38,079 bases of DNA from JBOGJG01 sp050747825. GTDB lineage: Bacteria; Acidobacteriota; UBA6911; RPQK01; JBOGJG01. The position numbers and the translations under genes are program-made. Where the stretch lies: contig JBOGJG010000030.1 of NCBI GenBank assembly GCA_050747825.1, positions 1 through 38,079 on the forward strand, written 5' to 3'. The notes beneath the pieces are model-generated. The model saw nothing but the letters and a program-made list of their open reading frames with translations. It was not told the origin of the DNA and did not search any database. Positions 5,375 to 13,855 of the stretch are shown piece after piece. Each line of letters starts with the position of its first letter. The first letter of the stretch is position 1.

Positions 5375-8239
5375 ATGAGATGGTGGGCCTTTCTTCTGGC
5401 CATCCTTTTGCTACAAGCTTCCGGAGCGCCCTCAGCCGCCGCTCAGCGCCCCAGGGTGCCGCCGCCTGAATATCTCAGGTCTCTTAAAGCAAGGGAAGAC
5501 CAGGGGAACCTTGTCAAGGTGGTGTTGCGCAACGGATTAACCGTCCTTATTGAAGAGCAGCCTCAGCGGCCCCTGCTAGCCGTGGGCACCTATGTCAAGG
5601 ACGGGTATTTTCAAGCCCAGGAGAGAGCCTCCTACCTTTCGAAACTGGTAGCTCGCTCGCTCCAGCAGGGCGAGGCTGCTCGCCAGATCCATCTGCTGGG
5701 AGGAGCCCTGGACGTAGCTCAGGGACCTGACGACACCTACTTTTATTCGGTTGTGCCCTCCGATAACGCGGAAAAAGTCCTGGAGATTCATGCCGGGCTG
5801 CTCGCCAGTCCCAATTTTGATCGGCAAGAGGTCTGGAACGCTCATCAAATGCTGGGCCATAGCCTGAAGTATGACCCGCTGACTCCGCAGCAATTCGCGA
5901 GCCGGCGGCTCATGGAAATGGCTTATCCCGGCTCTGTTCTGGAAGGGGCAGATCTCGCCTCCTGTTCCGAATTGAAACGTGATGTATTGGCCGCAGAGGC
6001 CGCTGCCTTTCACCGCCAAGTCTATCGTCCTGAGAACGTTATCGTGGCCTTTTCCGGCTCGGTCCTGCGAGAAAACATCCTGAAAAAAATCGTCGATGAG
6101 TATGGCGAAATCCGAGCTTCCGGGCCGCCAGCCGCCGCTGCTTCCAGAAGTACAGGAAAATCCCTAGTCGCCGGCGGCCAATCTTTTCGTTACGAGCACT
6201 TGCGGGGGGATATCCAGCAACCTTACATCCTCATGGGATATCGGACTCCCGGCGTTCAGCATCCCGATTATCTGCCGTTGTCTCTTCTCGCCTACGTTCT
6301 GACAGAAGGACACGCTTCGGTCCTGGGACATTCTGCAGTCGCAGAGGGCGGCAGCGCCGTCTCTGTGGATTCTTCTCTGAAAGCTTCAGAGCAGGGCGGC
6401 CTGTTTCAGATTCTGGCGGTTCCGCTTCCAGGCAAAGTAGACGGCGCAGAGGTGGAGGTGCTGGCGCAACTGGAGTTGCTCAAACGCGAGGGTGTGCCTC
6501 GATATCAACTCAACAGAGCCAAGGCGATTTTCCTGGTCGAATATTACGAACAGTTGGAGACGCTTGAGCAGAGGGCCTATCTGCTGGCAAGGCATGAGAG
6601 CCTCGGCTCCTTCCTGGACCGCCAACGCATCCCTGAAAAGATCGAGGCCCTGAGCGCTGCGCATCTATCGCGAGTCTTAGAGCGGTATTTTTCCGATTCT
6701 AACCTTTCCCTGCTCGAGTACTTCCCCCGGGATGCCGAAGCTCGCTCTTTTACAGAAGCTTCCATACTCGAGACCTTGCGTCTTCTGGTTTCAACTGCCG
6801 CAGGCCGCAAGACCAGACCGGAAGCTCTCGAGGCCATGGAGAAGAGAGCCTTTACGGCCCCGGAATTTAAGCCGAGCTTCTTTGAATATTCTCTCAAGCA
6901 CACCTCGGTTTTGCGCGGTCCGGACGTGTACTTTCAAGAGGACCATACGGCTCCGGTCGTTAATGTGGGATTTTTTTACCCGGGGGGGCGCATCAACGAA
7001 TCTCAGCACAACTCGGGTATTACCGAGTTGATGCTTCACATGTTGCCGGGCAGCGTCGCCAAGCGAAAAGGCCCGATCTTCTGGCACGAACTGGAGGGAA
7101 TGGGAGCAAATATCCAGATTATCAATGAACCTGATTTTTTTGGGTTTCAATCGCCCGTGCTGTCGGATCAATTAGGGGCCCTTCTAAAAATTTTGATCGA
7201 TCTCGTCCGCAATCCTGAGTTGGACCCTGAAATATTGAGCCGGGAGGGCGCCAGGGTAATCAGTCTGGCCGTCGAAGAAGAGGCGGCATATCCTCAGGCG
7301 CTGAAATCAGCTCGCGAAAAGCTGTATCGGGGACATCCCTATGCCCTTACCCGCCACGGGACGCACGAGAGCGTAGCCGGCATCTCGCTGGAAAGCATTC
7401 AGGAATGGGTGAAGACGCAGATGGTTGCTGTCCATCCCACCATTGTGATCCATGGCGATGTCCAGGGCACCTCTTTTCTCCAGGGCTTCATCTCGACTCT
7501 GAGCGATCCCAGTTACGAGAATCGTCCCTTTGTCAAAAAGGAGGTTCCTGCGGAAGAGGGCAGTCTCGTATCGGAGAGCCGGGACGGGAAGCTTGTCCTG
7601 GCTTTTGCCGGCCCCAGCAGGGGAAAGCGGGACGAACGCGTGCTGGATGTGATCGAGCAAGTGCTGGCAGGTCCCGGGGGTCGTCTCAATACTTCTTTGA
7701 AGGAATCCGCTGTGGCCCATGGCGCCCAGATTTTTCATGAGCCGGCGCTGAACGGGGGCGGCATTTTCGTCTCGATCATGACTTCTCCGGGCCATGAAGA
7801 GCAGGCTAAAAGCATTGCCTTCTCTGAGTTCGAGAGTCTTGAGCAGCAAGCTCTGTCACGGGAAGAATTCATGGGTGCTCTGGTTGGAGCCATTACGGAC
7901 GTTTACGTGCGCCAGCAGAAGAGGCAGAATTACCTGGTTGAACTGGCACGTCTGGCTCTTGCCGGTGAAGGCACCGATTTTGCTCAGAGGAAAATCGCCC
8001 GGATCAAACTGATGAGCAAAGAAGATCTCTCTTCCACAGTCCGGCGATTCTTTACAGAACGCGAGCACCAACTCGAGCCACCTCCTGCGATGGAAACAGA
8101 CCAAGACTCCGACCCTCCAGCCTCTGAGCCCGAGGCGCCAACCCCAAAACCCAAGCCGCCCAGCCTTCGAAGGCCGCCCTCAAGCCCCAACCCTCAGGCC
8201 TCAAGCCTCAGGCCTCAGGCCTCAAGCCTCCTCCGATGA
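5375..8239 (+). CDS. Double M16 (insulinase-like) protein lacking both zinc motifs
   Basis: A 954-residue protein with a signal peptide (residues 1-24) and two successive M16 modules (about 45-450 and 515-900). The overall pattern is clear: LRNGLTVLIEE opening strand, VYRPENVIVAFSGSV domain end, and a GGRLNTSLKE loop in the last domain. M16 peptidases need HxxEH; in the first module that position reads QERASYLS and in the second GITELMLHML, so neither has the motif. It is probably a non-catalytic periplasmic chaperone or binding subunit, or works with a partner encoded elsewhere. The last 20-30 residues are Pro/Ser-rich and are translated from a 7-nt tandem repeat. It ends in an ATGA overlap with manC. 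The link to mannose metabolism is unexplained. Confidence 0.85.
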   Translation: MRWWAFLLAILLLQASGAPSAAAQRPRVPPPEYLRSLKAREDQGNLVKVVLRNGLTVLIEEQPQRPLLAVGTYVKDGYFQAQERASYLSKLVARSLQQGEAARQIHLLGGALDVAQGPDDTYFYSVVPSDNAEKVLEIHAGLLASPNFDRQEVWNAHQMLGHSLKYDPLTPQQFASRRLMEMAYPGSVLEGADLASCSELKRDVLAAEAAAFHRQVYRPENVIVAFSGSVLRENILKKIVDEYGEIRASGPPAAAASRSTGKSLVAGGQSFRYEHLRGDIQQPYILMGYRTPGVQHPDYLPLSLLAYVLTEGHASVLGHSAVAEGGSAVSVDSSLKASEQGGLFQILAVPLPGKVDGAEVEVLAQLELLKREGVPRYQLNRAKAIFLVEYYEQLETLEQRAYLLARHESLGSFLDRQRIPEKIEALSAAHLSRVLERYFSDSNLSLLEYFPRDAEARSFTEASILETLRLLVSTAAGRKTRPEALEAMEKRAFTAPEFKPSFFEYSLKHTSVLRGPDVYFQEDHTAPVVNVGFFYPGGRINESQHNSGITELMLHMLPGSVAKRKGPIFWHELEGMGANIQIINEPDFFGFQSPVLSDQLGALLKILIDLVRNPELDPEILSREGARVISLAVEEEAAYPQALKSAREKLYRGHPYALTRHGTHESVAGISLESIQEWVKTQMVAVHPTIVIHGDVQGTSFLQGFISTLSDPSYENRPFVKKEVPAEEGSLVSESRDGKLVLAFAGPSRGKRDERVLDVIEQVLAGPGGRLNTSLKESAVAHGAQIFHEPALNGGGIFVSIMTSPGHEEQAKSIAFSEFESLEQQALSREEFMGALVGAITDVYVRQQKRQNYLVELARLALAGEGTDFAQRKIARIKLMSKEDLSSTVRRFFTEREHQLEPPPAMETDQDSDPPASEPEAPTPKPKPPSLRRPPSSPNPQASSLRPQASSLLR
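8178..8233 (+). repeat. Translated 7-nt tandem repeat in the M16 C-terminus
   Basis: Eight consecutive 7-nt units of the form CCTCAAG/CCTCAGG run to within three bases of the manC start. Because 7 is not a multiple of 3, three units encode a seven-residue period, visible as PQASSLR followed by PQASSLL. Confidence 0.85.
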
Positions 8240-9297
8240 AAGCTGTCATCATGGCGGGTGGCCACGGGACCCGCTTCTGGCCAGTCAGCCGAAAGAACTT
8301 ACCCAAGCAGTTTCTCAGTATTACAGGTCCACGCAGCATGCTTCAGGAAACGGTGTCGCGGCTTCATCCGACTTTGAAGCCCGCGGATATTCATATCGTG
8401 TGCGCTCCTGAGTTCGCGGCCCAGGCGCGGTCTCAAGCTCCCGAATTAGCCGCCCGACAGGTTATCGTGGAGCCGGCCCCGCGCAATACCGCTGCTTGCA
8501 TCGGACTGTCGGCCCTGCATCTGCGCCGGCAATTCCCTGACGAGGTGATGGTGGCTTTACCGGCCGATCATGTCATTCAGAAAACAGAGGAGTTTCGCGC
8601 TGCCCTGGAATCCGCTCAGCATCTGGCCCGAGAGGGATGGCTGGTGACATTTGGAATAGAGCCTGCCTACCCGGCGACCGGGTATGGTTATGTTGAACGC
8701 GGGACGGAAATTCGACACTTTAATAACAAGTCAGCCTATCGGGTGACTCGCTTCACGGAAAAGCCGGACCTGGAAACCGCTACCGAATTTCTCCGGAATA
8801 ACCGGCATTACTGGAACAGCGGGATTTTCGTCTGGTCCTTGCAGCGGATTCTGGATGAGATCCAGAAGCACATGCCCGCCCTGCATCAGATACTATTGGA
8901 AATCCACGAGAATCCGGACGACCAGGAGCGGGCTCTGGGACTCTTCTCACGTTTGGAAAAGGTCTCGATCGACCATGGTGTCATGGAAAAAGCCGAGAAA
9001 GTGGCAGTCCTCCCCTGCGATCTGGGCTGGAGCGATGTGGGGGGCTGGAGCGCCCTGGCGGATGTGTGCTCTGGTGATGAAGACAATATAATTTCCAATG
9101 CTTTGCATATTGGACTCGACAGCAGAGACTGCATCGTTCATGCTTCGACTGAAAAGATGATAGCTCTGATTGGGGTGGAAGATCTGGTCATCGTGGATAC
9201 TCCGGATGCTCTCTTAATTTGCCGTCGCGGCCGGACCGAGGAGGTCAAACGAGCCGTCGAAGAGCTGAAGAAGAGAGGACTTGAGGAGCATCTCTAA
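8236..9297 (+). CDS. manC: Mannose-1-phosphate guanylyltransferase
   Basis: This 353-residue cytoplasmic enzyme makes GDP-mannose from mannose 1-phosphate and GTP. The nucleotidyltransferase signature GGHGTRFWPVSRKNLPKQF lies at residues 8-26, followed by the VEPAPRNTAACIG loop, FTEKPD and YWNSGIFVW. The length matches the short single-domain form, without the C-terminal phosphomannose isomerase domain of long ManC proteins; that activity is supplied by the next gene. The ATG overlaps the M16 stop (ATGA), suggesting translational coupling. The product would feed glycan or exopolysaccharide synthesis, although no glycosyltransferase is in view. Gene order manC, isomerase, mutase reconstructs the whole route from fructose 6-phosphate. 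Confidence 0.93.
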   Translation: MKAVIMAGGHGTRFWPVSRKNLPKQFLSITGPRSMLQETVSRLHPTLKPADIHIVCAPEFAAQARSQAPELAARQVIVEPAPRNTAACIGLSALHLRRQFPDEVMVALPADHVIQKTEEFRAALESAQHLAREGWLVTFGIEPAYPATGYGYVERGTEIRHFNNKSAYRVTRFTEKPDLETATEFLRNNRHYWNSGIFVWSLQRILDEIQKHMPALHQILLEIHENPDDQERALGLFSRLEKVSIDHGVMEKAEKVAVLPCDLGWSDVGGWSALADVCSGDEDNIISNALHIGLDSRDCIVHASTEKMIALIGVEDLVIVDTPDALLICRRGRTEEVKRAVEELKKRGLEEHL

Positions 9298-9298
9298 G

Positions 9299-10360
9299 AT
9301 GCTTGATGACCTGCAGACCGTACAGCGGCGCGACTCACAAGGCATGCTCCGGATTCTGGGGCGCTTTGATCGGCAACTGGAAGAGGCGCTTGCTCTGGGC
9401 GAAAAGGCTAAGCTCTGGAGCCGGCCTCCTGCAATTAAGAACATCGTTATCTCCGGAATGGGCGGTTCAGCTATCGGAGGCGATTTCCTGCGCGTTTATC
9501 TGGGTGCTGACCTGAACTTGCCGCTTCAGGTGAGCCGCAGCTACGGCTTACCTGGATTTGCCAGCCGGTCCACGCTGGTTTTCGTCTGCAGCTACTCAGG
9601 CGACACCGAAGAGTCTCTCTCCTCCTTTGAGCGGGCCCGCCGAAACGGAGCGCAGATCATCTGTCTGACTTCCAATGGAGAACTGGGACGGCTGGCGGAC
9701 TCACATGGCTGTCCCTGCATCCGCCTGCCGGAAGGCTATCCACCCCGCTCTGCCATTGGATATTCAGCCATTCCGATCCTGATGGTTTTGGGCCGGTTGG
9801 GACTGGCGCCTGAGCGCGCTGAAGAAGTTCGAAATTCGCTCGCGTGGGTGGGAAGAAGGATTCAGATCTATGGCCCGGACACACCTGTGGAGGAGAACGC
9901 TGCCAAAAGCCTGGCCACTCAAATGCACCGGCGCGTCCCCGTGATTTATGGCAGCCAGGACCGCTTGGATGTCATAGCTTTGCGCTGGCGCAGCCAGGTG
10001 GCTGAGAATGCCAAGCAACTGGCTTATTCCGGGTCCCTGCCTGAAATGAATCACAATGAAATTGTGGGCTGGAATCACCCGGAGCCGATATTGGAGAGTT
10101 TGCTTCCCATTTTTCTGCGCGACCGTGAAGATCATCCCCGCGTCCAGATCCGCTCCGAAATTACGCGCGAGATGCTGGGGGACAGGGCGGGAAGTGTCCT
10201 CGAATACTGGTCTGACGGGGAAAGCTGGCTGGAACGGCTCTGGACTCTGGTTCTGCTGGGGGATTACGCCAGTGTTTATCTGGCCTTTTTGAACCAGGAA
10301 AACCCGACTCCGGTGGATGAGATTGCGGTGCTCAAAGATCGACTGAAAGAGTATCCATGA
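9299..10360 (+). CDS. Bifunctional phosphoglucose/phosphomannose isomerase
   Basis: This 353-residue SIS-fold protein of the bifunctional PGI/PMI family interconverts fructose 6-phosphate with glucose 6-phosphate and mannose 6-phosphate. The first SIS half has SGMGGSAIGGDFL and CSYSGDTEES phosphate-binding loops and the EGYPPRSAIGYS segment typical of this family; the second half has YGSQDRLDVIALRWRSQVAENAK and PEMNHNEIVGW, which carries the expected catalytic His/Glu. The ATG at 9299, one base after the manC stop, is preferred over an in-frame TTG at 9281 because GAGGAG lies at the proper distance before it. It supplies mannose 6-phosphate to the mutase encoded next, with which it shares an ATGA overlap. 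Confidence 0.9.
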   Translation: MLDDLQTVQRRDSQGMLRILGRFDRQLEEALALGEKAKLWSRPPAIKNIVISGMGGSAIGGDFLRVYLGADLNLPLQVSRSYGLPGFASRSTLVFVCSYSGDTEESLSSFERARRNGAQIICLTSNGELGRLADSHGCPCIRLPEGYPPRSAIGYSAIPILMVLGRLGLAPERAEEVRNSLAWVGRRIQIYGPDTPVEENAAKSLATQMHRRVPVIYGSQDRLDVIALRWRSQVAENAKQLAYSGSLPEMNHNEIVGWNHPEPILESLLPIFLRDREDHPRVQIRSEITREMLGDRAGSVLEYWSDGESWLERLWTLVLLGDYASVYLAFLNQENPTPVDEIAVLKDRLKEYP

Positions 10361-11754
10361 ACCCAAACATTTTTCGCGAGTACGACATCAGAGGGATTGC
10401 CGATGAGGATCTCACCGATGAGGTTGTGGTCATCCTGGGCAGGACTCTGGGGACCTACATGAGCAGTCGGGAGTGCAGGCGCATAGTCGTCGGTCGCGAC
10501 TGCCGCTTGAGTTCCAGTCGCCTGCGGGATCGCCTGGCCGAAGGGCTTCTCTCGACCGGCCTGGACGTGATCGATATCGGCGTATGTCCTACACCTCTTC
10601 TCTATTTCGGACTGTACCGGCTGAACGTGGACGGTGGAGTGATGATCACCGGCAGCCATAATCCTCCGGAATATAACGGCCTCAAAATATCGCTGGGCCA
10701 AGCCACTATTTACGGTCGGCAAATCCAGGAACTGCGAGATTTGGCGGGCACAGGTGATTTTGTCCAGGGCGCCGGCCAGCTCGAAAAGCAGGATCTTGCC
10801 ACTCAATACCTGGAGTATCTGCAAGAGGCTTTCGGCCGGTTGGAAAATCCTCCCAGAGTGGTGGTGGACTGCGGCAATGGAACGGCTTCCGACCTGGCTC
10901 CGCAGATCTACCGGGAGCTTGGATGCGACGTCACTGAACTGTTCTGCCGCATGGATGGGCGTTTTCCAAACCATCATCCCGATCCAACGATTCCGGAAAA
11001 TCTGCAAGACCTGATCCGCGCCCTTAAAGAGAGCAAAGCCGATCTGGGGATTGCGTTCGATGGCGACGCGGATCGGATCGGCGCCATCGACGACAAAGGC
11101 CATATTATCTGGGGAGACCAGCTCTTGATCGTCTACAGCCGTGATGTTCTTCGCGACCATCCGGGAGCCACTATTATCGGGGACGTCAAATCGTCCAAAG
11201 TCCTTTACGATGACATCGAGCGGCAGGGAGGCAGGGCCATCATGTGGAAAGCCGGCCACTCGCTGATCAAGGCCAAGATGAAAGAGGAGAAAGCGGCTTT
11301 GGCCGGAGAGATGAGCGGTCACGTGTTTTTTGCCGACCGCTTCCCGGGCTACGACGATGCGCTATATGCCGGCGCCCGCCTGCTGGAGATCCTGTCCAAG
11401 ACGGGCAGGAAGCTCTCCGAGATGCTCTCTGACCTGCCGGAAATGTATAGCACTCCCGAGCTGCGCGTGGACTCCCCGGAAGAATACAAGTTTGAGGTCG
11501 TGAAGCAAGCTCAGGAGTACTTCGGCCGCCACTATGAAACGAACACCGTGGATGGCGTTCGCATCCGTTTTGAGGACGGCTGGGGCCTGATACGCGCTTC
11601 TAATACGCAGCCGGCGCTGGTGCTGCGCTTCGAAGCCGAGTCTCCCCGGCGACTGGAGGAGATCCGAAATCTGGTAGAAGGAAAGCTGAATGAGTTACGG
11701 GCAAAAACAGAGCAGGAGTATTCCCGCCGACAAGTATCACAGCTACGGAAATGA
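10357..11754 (+). CDS. Phosphomannomutase/phosphoglucomutase
   Basis: A 465-residue alpha-D-phosphohexomutase, AlgC/ManB-like, converting mannose 6-phosphate to mannose 1-phosphate (and probably glucose phosphates). The phosphoserine loop TGSHNPPEYNGLK has the catalytic Ser at residue 100, the metal loop reads FDGDADRIGAID, the sugar-specificity loop GEMSGHVFF is intact, and the C-terminal phosphate-binding domain contains RASNTQPALVLRFEA. The start overlaps the isomerase stop (ATGA). The last 22 codons overlap the start of the dapF-like gene by 65 bases; the tail in that overlap is charged and not part of the conserved fold, so the mutase may have been extended by loss of an earlier stop codon. 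Confidence 0.93.
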   Translation: MNPNIFREYDIRGIADEDLTDEVVVILGRTLGTYMSSRECRRIVVGRDCRLSSSRLRDRLAEGLLSTGLDVIDIGVCPTPLLYFGLYRLNVDGGVMITGSHNPPEYNGLKISLGQATIYGRQIQELRDLAGTGDFVQGAGQLEKQDLATQYLEYLQEAFGRLENPPRVVVDCGNGTASDLAPQIYRELGCDVTELFCRMDGRFPNHHPDPTIPENLQDLIRALKESKADLGIAFDGDADRIGAIDDKGHIIWGDQLLIVYSRDVLRDHPGATIIGDVKSSKVLYDDIERQGGRAIMWKAGHSLIKAKMKEEKAALAGEMSGHVFFADRFPGYDDALYAGARLLEILSKTGRKLSEMLSDLPEMYSTPELRVDSPEEYKFEVVKQAQEYFGRHYETNTVDGVRIRFEDGWGLIRASNTQPALVLRFEAESPRRLEEIRNLVEGKLNELRAKTEQEYSRRQVSQLRK

Positions 11755-12574
11755 TTTCCTGGTGCTCATCGCCGATCAGGTGGAGGAAAGCAGTTTTGCC
11801 CGCTTCGCCCGCTCGATTTGCGATCCTCACACCGGAGTGGGCGCCGACGGCTGTGTCTTCGTGAATACGGGCGATCCTGAAACGGTGATCCTTCGAATTT
11901 TCAACCGGGACGGCAGTGAAGCGGGGATGTCAGGAAACGGCTCCCGCTGTGCCTGCGCCTTCCTGCATCATCACCAGTTCGCCCGGCGGCCCGCGGTCCG
12001 TATGGAGACCCTCTCGGGGATCAAGGTCTATCATCTGCTCCATGAGCGCGAATTCCTCTGGATTTACCGTTCCGAGATGGGACCTCCCGCCTTTGCGGCC
12101 GAGTCGATTCCTTTCAAAGCCAAAAACGGCGCCGAGATTCTGGACCATGCTCTGGAGGTTGCCGGAGAAAAGCTGACCATTTCAGCTCTTTCGGTCGGCA
12201 ACCCGCAGTGCGTGGTCTTCGTTGACCGGCCGCCTCAGGACGATTTTTTCAGGCGTGTGGGCGCAGCTCTGGAAATCCACCCCTCCTTTCCGGAACGGAC
12301 CAATGTGAGCTTCGCGCTGGTGGAGGGCCCCGACCAGTTACGAATTCGCATTTGGGAACGCGGCGTGGGGCCAACTCATTCCTCCGGGACCGGCTCCTGC
12401 GGCGCGGCCGTGGCGGCCATTCGGGCGGGACGAGTCCAGGCACCCGTGAAGGTCTACACGGAAACCGGAATGCAGGAAGTAGACTGGTCGCCGGGCGGGC
12501 AGATCAGCCTGACGGGCTGGGCTGAATTCATCGGCAAGATCGAATACTGCTGGAAGGAAGATGTCACCCATTAA
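11690..12574 (+). CDS. Diaminopimelate epimerase-like protein with both catalytic Cys replaced by Ser
   Basis: A 294-residue protein that aligns along its whole length with DapF, the enzyme that epimerizes LL- to meso-diaminopimelate. Substrate-contact positions are kept (GNDF, NRDGSE, GNPQC, ERTNVSF and the ERG motif). The catalytic pair, Cys73 and Cys217 of Escherichia coli DapF, falls at Ser81 (MSGNGSRC) and Ser232 (HSSGTGSC). Cys thiolates do the proton transfer in DapF, so normal epimerase activity is doubtful; a different isomerase, a racemase using another base, or a binding role is possible. It overlaps the mutase by 65 bases and has AAGGAAAG before the ATG, and it overlaps the M20 peptidase start by 14 bases. 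Confidence 0.85.
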   Translation: MSYGQKQSRSIPADKYHSYGNDFLVLIADQVEESSFARFARSICDPHTGVGADGCVFVNTGDPETVILRIFNRDGSEAGMSGNGSRCACAFLHHHQFARRPAVRMETLSGIKVYHLLHEREFLWIYRSEMGPPAFAAESIPFKAKNGAEILDHALEVAGEKLTISALSVGNPQCVVFVDRPPQDDFFRRVGAALEIHPSFPERTNVSFALVEGPDQLRIRIWERGVGPTHSSGTGSCGAAVAAIRAGRVQAPVKVYTETGMQEVDWSPGGQISLTGWAEFIGKIEYCWKEDVTH

Positions 12575-13697
12575 CCTGCTGGAAAAAGTCTCCGGAGAGA
12601 CCGGACAAATCATCGATCTGCTGCGCGCCGTGATCGAGCATGAGAGCCCTTCCACCCATAAGGGGCTGGTGGACCGGCTGGGGTCCTTCATCGCCGAGCA
12701 CATGCGCAGGAATAACCTATCCCCCCGCATTGAGCAGCGTCAGGAGGCCGGCAATATCGTCTGGACCGAATGGGAAGGAACGCAGGAGGGCAGAGTTCTG
12801 GTGCTCTGTCACATTGATACCGTCTGGGAGCCTGGCAGTCTGAAGCGCAATCCCTTTCGGATCGAGGAGGGCCGCCTTTACGGTCCCGGCATTTACGATA
12901 TGAAATCAGGAGTAACCGCCAGCCTGAAGGCTCAGGAATACATGGCCCGAGGCTGGATCAAACCGAAAAAGAAGGTGCGCTTCCTGTACACGACAGACGA
13001 GGAGACCGGCAGCCACGCCAGCCGGGAAATCATCGAAGACTTCGCCCGTCAGAGTGACGTGGTGCTGGTGACCGAGCCCCCAACATTGGAGGGCCATCTG
13101 AAGACTTTTCGAAAAGGCGTCGGGGACTTTATCGTCCGGGTTCACGGCCAATCGGCTCACGCGGGAGCCGATCCTGACAAGGGGGTCAATGCCGTCCACG
13201 AACTGGCCCGGCAGATCCTGGCTCTGGAGAGAATTGCCCATCGCGAGAAGGGGACCACCGTTACCATGACGGTCGTGCGCGGCGGTGAGCGGGAAAATGT
13301 GATTCCCGACCGGGCCGAGGTCAGGATTGATTGCCGCTTCAGGACTCTTGAAGAAGGCGAGCGAGTTGATGGCTCCATCCGCCAACTGAGGCCGCAACTC
13401 CAGGGCGCTCGGCTGGAAGTTTTGGGAGGCATCAACCGTCCTCCCATGATCAGGACCGAGCGCACGCACAAGCTGTTTGAAGCGGCCGCCGAAATCGCGA
13501 AGGAGATCGGCATCGATCTCCAGCAGGGGGAGACCGGGGGAGCCAGCGACGGCAGCTACACAGCGGCTCTGGGCATTCCCACTCTGGACGGCCTCGGCAT
13601 TCCCGGCGACGGCGCCCACGCGCTTCATGAACACATTTCTCTCGATCACCTCGCCTCCCGCGTGGCCCTTTTGTCGCTGCTCATAGAGAGATTGTGA
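12561..13697 (+). CDS. M20 family metallopeptidase, carboxypeptidase G2-like
   Basis: A 378-residue cytoplasmic di-zinc hydrolase of the M20 (ArgE/DapE/CPG2) family. The metal and catalytic residues appear in order: CHIDTVW (His, then catalytic Asp), GPGIYDMKSG (bridging Asp), TTDEETGS (catalytic Glu and metal Glu), VTEPP, and ALHEHISLDHL (final His). The dimerization domain (residues ~180-290) includes HGQSAHAGADPDKGVNAV. No signal peptide is seen. Among M20 groups it looks most like glutamate carboxypeptidase (CPG2); DapE or ArgE function is less likely. Its overlap with the DapF-like gene suggests that the two act on related amino acids or peptides, but the substrate is unknown. Confidence 0.88.
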   Translation: MSPINLLEKVSGETGQIIDLLRAVIEHESPSTHKGLVDRLGSFIAEHMRRNNLSPRIEQRQEAGNIVWTEWEGTQEGRVLVLCHIDTVWEPGSLKRNPFRIEEGRLYGPGIYDMKSGVTASLKAQEYMARGWIKPKKKVRFLYTTDEETGSHASREIIEDFARQSDVVLVTEPPTLEGHLKTFRKGVGDFIVRVHGQSAHAGADPDKGVNAVHELARQILALERIAHREKGTTVTMTVVRGGERENVIPDRAEVRIDCRFRTLEEGERVDGSIRQLRPQLQGARLEVLGGINRPPMIRTERTHKLFEAAAEIAKEIGIDLQQGETGGASDGSYTAALGIPTLDGLGIPGDGAHALHEHISLDHLASRVALLSLLIERL

Positions 13698-13709
13698 GTA
13701 TCATCGTGA

Positions 13710-13797
13710 GGGGCCGCTCTCAGAAGGCCGCGGCTCGGAACGGTTGCGACTCTAATGCGATCGAATCAGAGCCGCGACCGTCAGGGAGCGGCCCCGC
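13710..13797. repeat. Palindromic element with nested stems
   Basis: An outer 10-bp inverted pair (GGGGCCGCTC at 13710-13719, GAGCGGCCCC at 13786-13795) encloses CGCGGCTC (13729-13736), which is complementary to GAGCCGCG (13769-13776). A second segment, 13741-13753, competes for the same partner, giving alternative folds. It could end transcription of the mannose operon. The right half recurs, 29 of 33 bases identical, at 32508-32540 inside the sco gene. Confidence 0.75.
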
Positions 13798-13803
13798 TTT
13801 CGG

Positions 13804-13832
13804 TTGACTAATCCAGTCGATCCAAGTAAGTT
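13804..13832 (+). promoter_or_regulatory. Candidate promoter for icd-mdh
   Basis: TTGACT (13804-13809) and TAAGTT (13827-13832) are separated by exactly 17 bases and lie 24 bases before the icd start, after the palindromic element. The -35 is good and the -10 moderate. AAAGGAACGGAG provides the ribosome-binding site. Confidence 0.5.
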
Positions 13833-13855
13833 ATGGCCTTTTCAAAGGAACGGAG

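Noticed and set aside
9281..9298. TTG at 9281 as the start of the phosphoglucose/phosphomannose isomerase
   Set aside because: The ATG at 9299 has a GAGGAG site at the right distance and avoids overlap with manC.
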